13,211 nucleotides of DNA from Oribacterium sp. UBA3737 (GTDB taxonomy: Bacteria > Bacillota_A > Clostridia > Lachnospirales > Lachnospiraceae). Position numbers and translations under genes: made by a program. The notes beneath the pieces were generated by a model that saw nothing but the letters and a program-made list of their open reading frames with translations, was not told the DNA's origin and did not search any database. The DNA is taken from contig DFGZ01000260.1 of assembly GCA_002371295.1 (NCBI GenBank), positions 1-13,211 of the forward strand, written 5' to 3'. Below are positions 6,530 through 12,728 of the stretch, piece by piece; the first letter of the stretch is position 1, and every line of letters starts with the position of its first letter.

Positions 6530-8955
6530 TTTATATTGCTGGAAATCTGCTCTGCAAGCTTTATGAGCTCAACTTCTGAAACCGGTTTCTCCATATATCC
6601 GTTTATGAGCCCTCTCTTCTTTGCTTCAACGATGTCTCTCGTTATGGTATCGGCCATGATTATCTTCAGGGAATCCCTGGTGTTCGAAAGCTCTGACATG
6701 AAAATATCTATTCCGGAATATTCCCCCACATTCTCATCTATAAGAACTATATCCGGAGCCATCCCGTTAAGGACCCCGTGAAGTGCTTCCAGTGAATCAC
6801 ACATGACCGCATTTATGCTCTCTCTACTGTCAAGTCCATCCTTTAAAAGAGAGAGTATCTTATGGTTATCATCCACGACTATTACGTTGATCTTTCTGAG
6901 CTTTATCTCAGGGGCCTGTTTTGAAAGGCCCAGTTCTCCTTCTCCACTTATATCCTGTCCAAGTACCACATCTACCTGCATCTTCTCCCGTTCAAAGAAA
7001 TCAGTCATGGCATCCCGGGATTTTCTGAGTACGTTCTTAGCCTGTGTTTCATCCGTCATGATCTCCACCACCGGAAAATATACAAAAAAGGTGGTTCCCT
7101 TTCCTATCTCTGAATCTATATGAATGATTCCCTTATGCTCTTCAACTATCTGTTCAGCAAGCGATAATCCGAGACCGGTACCCTCTCCGGGTTTTTTTGT
7201 GGTATAGAATGGCTCAAATATCTGTTTTCTGACATTCTCACTCATTCCCACACCATTGTCACCGATCTCAAATACAAGATATCTCTTAAATACCCTTTCT
7301 TTCAGGAACTCCCTGATTTTTATATCCGATTGCTCTTTTACATACGCTTTCAGACAGAGTTTACCGTCCTTCTTCTCGGACATAGCCTGTATTCCGTTAA
7401 CAGTGATGTTGAGAAGAACCTGATTAATCTGGGTACTGTTACCTAAAATATATTCATCTTTTACGGCATTTTCCTTGAATAGCTCCACAGATTCCGGACA
7501 TATGGATTCCGCCATACGGAAAAATCTGTTCACAAGTTTTGAGGCTTCGAGGTTTCTGAAGATGGTCTCAACATTTTTCCTGCTCATTGCAGACATCTGA
7601 TGAACCACATCCTTCGCTTTTTCAGAAGCCTGAAGTATCTCTTTGGCGCTGTCGTACTCCTCAGAATCCTCAGGAAGTGACATCATAAGGAGCTCTGCAT
7701 GCCCCATGATAGGGGTAAGGAAATTGTTGAATTCATGTGCTATTCCTCCCGTCATGGTACCCATGATCTGCAGTCTCTGCTGGTGGGCAATAGCATTTTC
7801 ACTGCGATGCATCTCCTCCAGAACCTGATTGAGGTTTTTCAGATAATCTATTTCATGTGTGGCCCTGTTGTTTGCCGATATGAGCTTTAGGATACCTACG
7901 GAAGCACACACGAATATAAGCAGTATCCCAAAGGAGACCATAACTATACCCTGAAACCCCTCCAGTATGGGCTGATAGTAATCATCATAATCTACAACAG
8001 CACTGACTATCCAGAATGTGTCACCTATCCTTACGGGACTGTAGCCGCTTATCTTACGGACTCTCGGAATTTCATCCTCCATCCACCAGTATGAGTAGTA
8101 ATCGGATACCCCTTCTTCTCCCCTGTTCTGCTTTTCCAGAAGACGCTCGAGACTCTGATAATCAAGATTGGGAAACATCTCCATTCTTCCCGATATGACA
8201 CTGATCCCCCATTGATCCTTTGAAGGATGCATGAGCATGATATTATCTGAATTTTTGATGACGATATATCCGTTTGTTCCTATGTGCACATCGGACAGAA
8301 GATTTTCATAGTATCTGTCTTCATCTATTGTGTAGCAGACATAAGTCGCTGATGAGTCTGCTTTACCCTCTAACTTCTTTTTAAATATCAGGATATCTTT
8401 AGTTTCTGACTTTACCGGATTTCCAGTTTCATCTGACAGGACATACGTGGGCAAATCTGCATGTCCCTGCCATATACTTATACCATTGCCGACATCCGAT
8501 ATCTTCTGAAGATCCTTTATAACATACTTGTCTTCGTTACCTTCGGCTTGGTTATTTTCAGGCATAAAGGATCTTATGATATCGCCGTTTTCATTCTCTA
8601 CATATACATCAAGCGCCAGGTCAAGATCACTTACGAGATACTTCCCGAGCATCTCTGCAGTATCCTTTTCTTCTGCCATTTCGGAAAAGAATTCCAGTTC
8701 CTTAATATAATTGTCCATGTCAGAGCTCATATTTCTGCTTATGGTCCGGGCCATCAAAAGCAGCTGGTCCTGCTGATTCTTCATAAGTGTATTTCTATAG
8801 TCGTGAAACACCTTTAGACCCGTCAGGAGCAGAATTCCCGTGCTTATTATGCCGATAAACGCAAGGATCATGTATTTCCAGTTCACTCCTGTCTTTTTCA
8901 TGAGCCCTGCATTCAGGATTTCATCATATCTTTGCTGAATAGTGTTTTTCTTCAT
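6511..8955 (-). CDS. hybrid sensor histidine kinase with double-Cache sensor domain
   Basis: A membrane sensor kinase of 814 residues from the start used here. Order: membrane helix (about 28-47); extracytoplasmic double-Cache-like ligand domain (about 55-325, with GTNGYIVI and MLMHPSKDQWG typical of Cache); second helix (about 337-358); HisKA with GGIAHEFNN (phospho-accepting H407, followed by an ExxN phosphatase motif); HATPase with N-box NITVNGIQAM, GDNGVGM, FEPFYTTK and GEGTGLGLSL; then a C-terminal receiver (about 689-814) with D695/D696, phospho-acceptor D740 and K790. The receiver's conserved Ser/Thr after strand 4 appears replaced (IIMADT). Cache domains commonly bind small carboxylates or amino acids, and linkage to a citrate carrier suggests citrate or a related acid. 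The start at 8955 has GGAGG just before it; an in-frame ATG at 8973 lacks one. The gene diverges from the response regulator. Confidence 0.92.
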   Translation of the reverse strand: MKKNTIQQRYDEILNAGLMKKTGVNWKYMILAFIGIISTGILLLTGLKVFHDYRNTLMKNQQDQLLLMARTISRNMSSDMDNYIKELEFFSEMAEEKDTAEMLGKYLVSDLDLALDVYVENENGDIIRSFMPENNQAEGNEDKYVIKDLQKISDVGNGISIWQGHADLPTYVLSDETGNPVKSETKDILIFKKKLEGKADSSATYVCYTIDEDRYYENLLSDVHIGTNGYIVIKNSDNIMLMHPSKDQWGISVISGRMEMFPNLDYQSLERLLEKQNRGEEGVSDYYSYWWMEDEIPRVRKISGYSPVRIGDTFWIVSAVVDYDDYYQPILEGFQGIVMVSFGILLIFVCASVGILKLISANNRATHEIDYLKNLNQVLEEMHRSENAIAHQQRLQIMGTMTGGIAHEFNNFLTPIMGHAELLMMSLPEDSEEYDSAKEILQASEKAKDVVHQMSAMSRKNVETIFRNLEASKLVNRFFRMAESICPESVELFKENAVKDEYILGNSTQINQVLLNITVNGIQAMSEKKDGKLCLKAYVKEQSDIKIREFLKERVFKRYLVFEIGDNGVGMSENVRKQIFEPFYTTKKPGEGTGLGLSLAEQIVEEHKGIIHIDSEIGKGTTFFVYFPVVEIMTDETQAKNVLRKSRDAMTDFFEREKMQVDVVLGQDISGEGELGLSKQAPEIKLRKINVIVVDDNHKILSLLKDGLDSRESINAVMCDSLEALHGVLNGMAPDIVLIDENVGEYSGIDIFMSELSNTRDSLKIIMADTITRDIVEAKKRGLINGYMEKPVSEVELIKLAEQISSNIKNLNKL

Positions 8956-8987
8956 TTTTCCTCCATGGGTCATGCCAATACTTCTAT

Positions 8988-9016
8988 TTGACGAAATATA
9001 CCATATAATTTAGAAT
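8988..9016 (+). promoter_or_regulatory. vegetative promoter of the response regulator gene
   Basis: TTGACG (8988-8993), a 17-base spacer and TAGAAT (9011-9016) match the vegetative consensus at 5 of 6 positions each with ideal spacing. Transcription would start near 9023, at the edge of the palindromic site, leaving a leader of about 40 bases before the ATG at 9062. Confidence 0.65.
8995..9000 (-). promoter_or_regulatory. candidate extended -10 for the sensor kinase
   Basis: On the minus strand TGG-TATATT (-10 at 9000-8995) is an extended -10 element with no good -35, giving a leader of about 30 bases before the ATG at 8955. The regulator dyad at 9022-9037 would be centred near -41, which suits activation. 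Weak evidence. Confidence 0.3.
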
Positions 9017-9021
9017 AAAGC

Positions 9022-9037
9022 CTTAATGTTTATTAAG
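9022..9037. promoter_or_regulatory. candidate autoregulatory operator between kinase and regulator
   Basis: A perfect dyad CTTAAT-GTTT-ATTAAG, or direct repeat TTAATG-N4-TTAAG. Its TTAATGTTTATTAA core differs from the site upstream of the citrate transporter at only two central positions. It overlaps the expected regulator transcription start and lies just upstream of the kinase's candidate promoter, so binding could repress one gene and activate the other. Confidence 0.5.
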
Positions 9038-9061
9038 ATTTGGGATGAATAGGAAAATAAG

Positions 9062-9760
9062 ATGGCTGATAAAGTTTTGATTGTTGATGATGATGTAAAC
9101 ATTTGCAGACTGCTTGAAAAAGTGATGAGAAGTAATGAGATGACCTCCGATACTGCAAATTCCGGAAAGGAAGCTCTCATTAAAATAGCATCAGGTCATT
9201 ATGATCTGATACTTATGGATGTTACCCTCGGCGATATGGAGGGTTTCGATGTTATCAAGAAAATAAGAACCGATCATATCTCGACTCCTATTATCATCAT
9301 ATCCGGCAGAAACGAAGATTACGATTCGGTGTACGGTCTCTCCATAGGAGCCGATGACTATATCACCAAGCCTTTCCGCCCCATGATACTCGGAGCGAAG
9401 GTAAAGGCTCTTATCAGAAGGAACCGCCAGGCCATTTCCGAAAACAGCAGCATTAACAGCACCATCCTCACTGTAGGACAGTTTTCCTATGACACTTCCA
9501 CTATGCGTTTTTACAAGGGAACGGAGGAACTTTTCCTTTCTTCAAAAGAAGCCGCCTTACTCCTTCTCTTTCTCAAAAACCCTCAGCAGGTCTTCAATAA
9601 GGATGTGATTTACGACCACGTCTGGGGCAACTCAATCGCTGTTGATGACAATGCCATAATGGTATACATCAACAGACTGCGAAGCAAAATTGAGGAAGAC
9701 TCAAAAAAGCCCACGCACATTTTAACTGTACGCGGGCTCGGTTATAGATTTGTTCCTTAA
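9062..9760 (+). CDS. OmpR/PhoB-family response regulator
   Basis: A 232-residue two-domain regulator. The receiver (1-122) has the acidic pair D9/D10, phospho-acceptor D53 (LILMDVTLGDMEG), S81 and K103 (ITKPF), all intact. A winged-helix DNA-binding domain (about 132-232) follows, with the typical LSSKEAALLLLFLKNP, HVWG and ending VRGLGYRFVP. AGGA lies seven bases before the ATG. It is transcribed away from the hybrid kinase from a shared 106-bp region and is its obvious partner. OmpR-type proteins generally bind direct repeats with about 10-11 bp period, and TTAATG repeats of that kind lie both in its own promoter region and upstream of the citrate carrier. Targets are inferred; the family call is secure. 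Confidence 0.95.
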   Translation: MADKVLIVDDDVNICRLLEKVMRSNEMTSDTANSGKEALIKIASGHYDLILMDVTLGDMEGFDVIKKIRTDHISTPIIIISGRNEDYDSVYGLSIGADDYITKPFRPMILGAKVKALIRRNRQAISENSSINSTILTVGQFSYDTSTMRFYKGTEELFLSSKEAALLLLFLKNPQQVFNKDVIYDHVWGNSIAVDDNAIMVYINRLRSKIEEDSKKPTHILTVRGLGYRFVP

Positions 9761-9776
9761 GGGACTGATATACAGC

Positions 9777-10700
9777 TCAATCAGTTGGCTCCTTACTTAT
9801 TTTTTCCAGTACCTCTAACGGAACATTGGTAATGTAGGTCCAAACATCCTTATATTTTTCAAAGACTTCCGAAGTAAAAACTCCATCAGCATGAAGTTTC
9901 AAAAAAGTCTCTTTTGTACCCAGAAGCTCAACTATAGAAGTTGTAGCTTTAATCGCATGTACTTTATAGCTGTTATACATATCCGGTAAGTCAAAATTAA
10001 CTTTAACAAATTCATCTATCCATACTTCAAAAACACGATGACTCCACGATGATTGCATATCGCCCACAAAGTTACCAGAACCGGTTTTACTGACAACAGC
10101 AATTTGGGGATTTGGCATTTTCGATAGTTTCGTGTATAAATACCAATATTGCCAAAATTCACTTTTGGCTTTATCGAGAGAGTTACATACTCCATAAGTG
10201 TAATCGTCAAACATACTTTTACGCTTATAAATTGCCGTCTCCAGAGAAGTAGTCGGAGCTGAAAAATACTTGTATAGTTCTAAGGGAGAATTCAAATAAC
10301 AGCTATTCCCTTCAAAAATATCTCCCATACACAAAGATATAACAACATCTGATTTTCCATCGCATTTTGACAAAGCCAGCATTATTCTTAACTCATTTGG
10401 AATGATCCTGTCCTTTATGGGCCAAATATAATCATAGTCTTTTTGTAATCCCTCCCCAGAAAAAATATAATCTATCTTTTCTCCATATGTTATTTCCGAT
10501 GGCAATTTTATGTAGTATACATTATCGTATCCCGATTCATTCATCCTTATAACCAGTTTCTCGGTACCATCGTTTTCACTGGAATCGTAATAGTAAATAT
10601 CTATATCATATCTCTTTAAGTAATCGATACTGTTAGTAATAACTCTGTCTATGATTTCGGCTCTGTTATATGTAGGGACGCATATTGCTAATCTACTCAT
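9777..10700 (-). CDS. family 2 (GT-A fold) glycosyltransferase
   Basis: A 307-residue soluble protein starting with the GT2 signature VPTYNRAE (8-15). The usual DDGSxDxT nucleotide-sugar loop is represented by DSSENDGT (39-46), and the DxD position seems to be IWPIKDR (92-98), so metal binding is not canonical. It probably transfers a sugar to a cell-surface polysaccharide or glycoconjugate; donor and acceptor are unknown. AAGGAG precedes the ATG by nine bases. It follows the nitroreductase by 27 bp on the same strand, so it is co-transcribed, and it converges on the response regulator with 16 bp between stop codons. A short ACTGAT/ATCAGT inverted repeat (9764-9785) spans that junction but lacks a T tract. 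Composition is markedly more AT-rich than the neighbours (28-33% GC in two sampled 60-base stretches versus 47-50% in flanking genes), suggesting later acquisition. Confidence 0.8.
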   Translation of the reverse strand: MSRLAICVPTYNRAEIIDRVITNSIDYLKRYDIDIYYYDSSENDGTEKLVIRMNESGYDNVYYIKLPSEITYGEKIDYIFSGEGLQKDYDYIWPIKDRIIPNELRIMLALSKCDGKSDVVISLCMGDIFEGNSCYLNSPLELYKYFSAPTTSLETAIYKRKSMFDDYTYGVCNSLDKAKSEFWQYWYLYTKLSKMPNPQIAVVSKTGSGNFVGDMQSSWSHRVFEVWIDEFVKVNFDLPDMYNSYKVHAIKATTSIVELLGTKETFLKLHADGVFTSEVFEKYKDVWTYITNVPLEVLEKISKEPTD

Positions 10701-10727
10701 CTAGATTTACTCCTTAAAATATCGATA

Positions 10728-11309
10728 CTATTTAATGATGACTATATCTTTTAACTCCCTCTTCGGAACAAAATGTGTACCGTTTTCATCACGGTAATAG
10801 TTAATGCTTCCATCCTTGGGAATATCCACTATCCTTACGGTTTCCGCCGGTTCTCCCAGTGCGATCACCATAACCGGAATGAGATTTTCAGGAAGATTCA
10901 GATACTCGCCGAGAGGCTCCGGTCCAAAGTTCCTTATCATAAGGCCTCCGAGATCTTTTTCTGCTGCAGCTAACAGCAGTGTCTGAGCTGTTATTCCTAC
11001 GTCAATCATAACAGCCTGAGTATTTGGCTGAATATTTTTATCCTGAAGGATCACAACAAAGGCTGTGGGATGTGTTCCTTCCTTTGGAAGATGTAACTCC
11101 GGAAGCGCGCCTCCCCATTTGGTAAGGCTGAGTATTCCTTCTACCTCTTCCTTTTCTGTTGCAATATAATATTTCAAGGGCTGCATGTTTGATGCCGAGG
11201 CCGTAACACGAGCTACATCTATAAGTTCATATAGTTCTTCTTTTGTTATCTTTCTGTCTTCGTTATACCCTCTGTAGCTTCTGTTTTTCAGTACCAGATC
11301 TTTAAACAT
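10728..11309 (-). CDS. nitroreductase-family flavoprotein
   Basis: A 193-residue protein of the FMN-dependent nitroreductase fold. The phosphate-binding RSYRGY is at 10-15, SASNMQP at 38-44 (flavin contact) and the helix GITAQTLLLAAAEKDLGG at 105-122. Length is normal for the family. Such enzymes reduce nitro groups, quinones or flavins with NAD(P)H; the natural substrate here is unknown. A very strong AGAGGAGG ribosome binding site precedes the ATG. It heads a two-gene unit with the glycosyltransferase and is divergent from a LysR regulator, the classic arrangement for LysR control. The 25-bp inverted repeat just upstream of the ribosome binding site may influence expression. Confidence 0.88.
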   Translation of the reverse strand: MFKDLVLKNRSYRGYNEDRKITKEELYELIDVARVTASASNMQPLKYYIATEKEEVEGILSLTKWGGALPELHLPKEGTHPTAFVVILQDKNIQPNTQAVMIDVGITAQTLLLAAAEKDLGGLMIRNFGPEPLGEYLNLPENLIPVMVIALGEPAETVRIVDIPKDGSINYYRDENGTHFVPKRELKDIVIIK

Positions 11310-11322
11310 CTTTCCTCCTCTG

Positions 11323-11347
11323 TTACAGACGGTTATTCCGCCTGTAA
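11323..11347 (-). promoter_or_regulatory. 25-bp inverted repeat next to the nitroreductase ribosome binding site
   Basis: TTACAG-A-CGG, loop TTATT, CCG-C-CTGTAA: nine paired bases with one internal mismatch, ending a few bases before the AGAGGAGG. A third copy of the word (TTACAG, 11359-11364) also pairs with the CTGTAA at 11342-11347, across an 11-base spacer, so two exclusive hairpins are possible in the mRNA. It may equally be a DNA operator. Confidence 0.55.
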
Positions 11348-11525
11348 ATCTATCTGACTTACAGATGTGAATCTAATAGGCTCCATGTCACTCATTGAAA
11401 TCTTACTGTTTCACCACTGCATAAAGTCTTTAACATTGCCACACTGTGCTTATAGATTTAATTATAAATCAAATTTTATATTCTTATCATACTTTTTTCA
11501 TTTCAAGACTGTTTCTTCATGTTAA

Positions 11526-11546
11526 AATATAGGCAATTACTATATT
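11526..11546. promoter_or_regulatory. perfect 21-bp LysR-type dyad
   Basis: AATATAG (11526-11532), seven bases, CTATATT (11540-11546). The core ATAG-N7-CTAT fits the T-N11-A rule of LysR operators. It sits 27 bp before the LysR ATG, a usual place for autorepression, and about 220 bp from the divergent nitroreductase. Confidence 0.6.
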
Positions 11547-11573
11547 ATATTTGTTTTTTGAAAGGTAATTCCT

Positions 11574-12512
11574 ATGACCACCAGAGAGCTTCTATATGTA
11601 AAGACCGTAGCCGATACCCATAATATCTCAAAGGCCGCAAAAAAACTCTTTGTTGCCCAGCCATCTCTGTCCCAGTCTCTTCAGCGTATTGAAGAATCTA
11701 TAGGTACAAAGATCTTCATCAGAGGTTCCGAAGGACTCAGGCTGACATACGCAGGGGAGAGATATTATCAGATGGCTTGTAAAATCCTGAAAATCTATGA
11801 TGATTTCGAAGCTGAGATCAGTGACATGAACGACTTAAAGACAGGTCATATTAGCTTCGGTATAACAAACCACCTTGGTGCCATAGCTCTGCCTCTGGTC
11901 ATACCTCAGTTCAAAGAAGAGTGTCCGGGTATAGACCTTGATATCTTCGAAGGCTCTACAGAACTTCAGGAGGAAAGACTCATTTCCGGTGATCTGGACT
12001 TTTCTGTCATGCATGCACCTGTGGAAGGCACGGAAGCAAACCCGTCTCTCAATTATGAGATCCTCGCAAGGCATCCCTTTGTACTGGCTTTGTCTAGCAA
12101 AAATCCTCTTGTAGAGCAGGCTGTTCCAGTGGATGAATACCCTTATCCTGTCCTGGATGTGAAGCTCCTTTCTGACCAGCCCCTTCTGACTCTTCACAAG
12201 GAACAGCGTATACGTCATGTTACCGACTCTGTACTAAAGAAGGCCGGGATACATCCGGAGATTAAATTTGTATCGAGAAACTACATGACCCTGGAAAAGC
12301 TCGCGGCAGAGGATATAGGTTTCACCCTTCTGCCCCTGGATTATGTCAATGTCAACAAATATGATAATCCTCCGGTCTTTCTTTCCATAGATAAAAAATA
12401 TTCTGCTTACTGGAGTTTATGTATAACAACCCTGAAGGGTGCTTTCCTTTCAAGAGCAGATGAACGTTTCATACAGATTATAAGAGACAAGATGTCCACA
12501 AGAGATCGATAG
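11574..12512 (+). CDS. LysR-family transcriptional regulator
   Basis: A 312-residue LysR protein. The N-terminal winged HTH (1-60) has the typical NISKAAKKLFVAQPSLSQSLQRIE pattern spread over residues 17-40, and the effector-binding domain runs from about 90 (GHISFGITN) to the C-terminus. AAAGG lies eight bases before the ATG. It is divergent from the nitroreductase-glycosyltransferase pair, which is its most likely target along with itself. A perfect T-N11-A dyad stands just upstream. It is clearly distinct from the LysR protein at 233-1108 (different HTH and effector sequence). The inducer cannot be inferred. No plus-strand terminator was seen after the stop, and its last codons overlap the minus-strand yitT remnant's open frame. 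Confidence 0.93.
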   Translation: MTTRELLYVKTVADTHNISKAAKKLFVAQPSLSQSLQRIEESIGTKIFIRGSEGLRLTYAGERYYQMACKILKIYDDFEAEISDMNDLKTGHISFGITNHLGAIALPLVIPQFKEECPGIDLDIFEGSTELQEERLISGDLDFSVMHAPVEGTEANPSLNYEILARHPFVLALSSKNPLVEQAVPVDEYPYPVLDVKLLSDQPLLTLHKEQRIRHVTDSVLKKAGIHPEIKFVSRNYMTLEKLAAEDIGFTLLPLDYVNVNKYDNPPVFLSIDKKYSAYWSLCITTLKGAFLSRADERFIQIIRDKMSTRDR

Positions 12513-12540
12513 TTATCCTCTTTCCTGTGGGTTTCCTGAA

Positions 12541-12594
12541 TATGGCAATGAAATCAGTACCACCGGTGGTGGCATCCACACTGAGACACATACT
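12541..12594. repeat. left copy of a 54-bp direct repeat
   Basis: Matches 13158-13211 with two differences (12550 G/A and 12559 A/T), offset 617 bp. The right copy touches the window edge, so the repeat probably continues beyond it. Confidence 0.9.
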
Positions 12595-12648
12595 GATAAC
12601 AACTCCGTTTATGATTCCACCGAAGATTGCAATAAGCATTTTGCTCTC
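12541..12648 (-). pseudogene. truncated duplicate of the middle of a yitT-like gene
   Basis: On the minus strand the frame reads MLIAIFGGIING, then VVISMCLSVDATTGGTDFIAI, and then runs into unrelated sequence (FRKPTGK). The part from MCLSV to DFIAI is identical in protein to the intact yitT-like gene at the right edge (DNA 12541-12594 matches 13158-13211 at 52 of 54 positions). The preceding residues fit the membrane segment YitT proteins have there. Both ends are broken: a stop codon lies just upstream of the methionine, and homology stops after DFIAI. There is no start region, no C-terminal domain and no ribosome binding site, so it is a remnant, not a gene. Confidence 0.75.
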
Positions 12649-12673
12649 TTATCAACATTTTGCCTTTCGAACC

Positions 12674-12706
12674 AAAAAAGCCGCCGGAGCATAACTCTGG
12701 CGGCTT
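12674..12706 (-). terminator. intrinsic terminator of the yitT-like gene
   Basis: AAGCCGCCGGAG (12678-12689) pairs with CTCTGGCGGCTT (12695-12706): 12 positions with one mismatch or wobble and a 5-base loop. Six As at 12674-12679 give the U tract on the minus strand. It lies 22 bases after the yitT stop and separates the intact gene from its remnant. Confidence 0.9.
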
Positions 12707-12728
12707 GAACTTTCATATTTTGATACTG

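Larger units (their letters stand above)
11310..11573. other. divergent regulatory region between nitroreductase and second LysR gene
   Basis: This 264-bp stretch has no gene. Besides the leader repeat at 11323-11347 and the LysR box at 11526-11546, it holds a perfect dyad GATTTA-ATTA-TAAATC (11455-11470) and TGAAA-N8-TTTCA (11396-11413). No strong consensus promoter was identified on either strand. Confidence 0.5.

Noticed and set aside
8461..8817. 118-codon plus-strand open frame opposite the sensor kinase
   Set aside because: It is a shadow of the Cache domain coding sequence, with no ribosome binding site or recognisable domain.
9764..9785. ACTGAT/ATCAGT inverted repeat as a bidirectional terminator between regulator and glycosyltransferase
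   Set aside because: The stem is only 6 bp, the loop is 10 bases and no T run follows on either strand.
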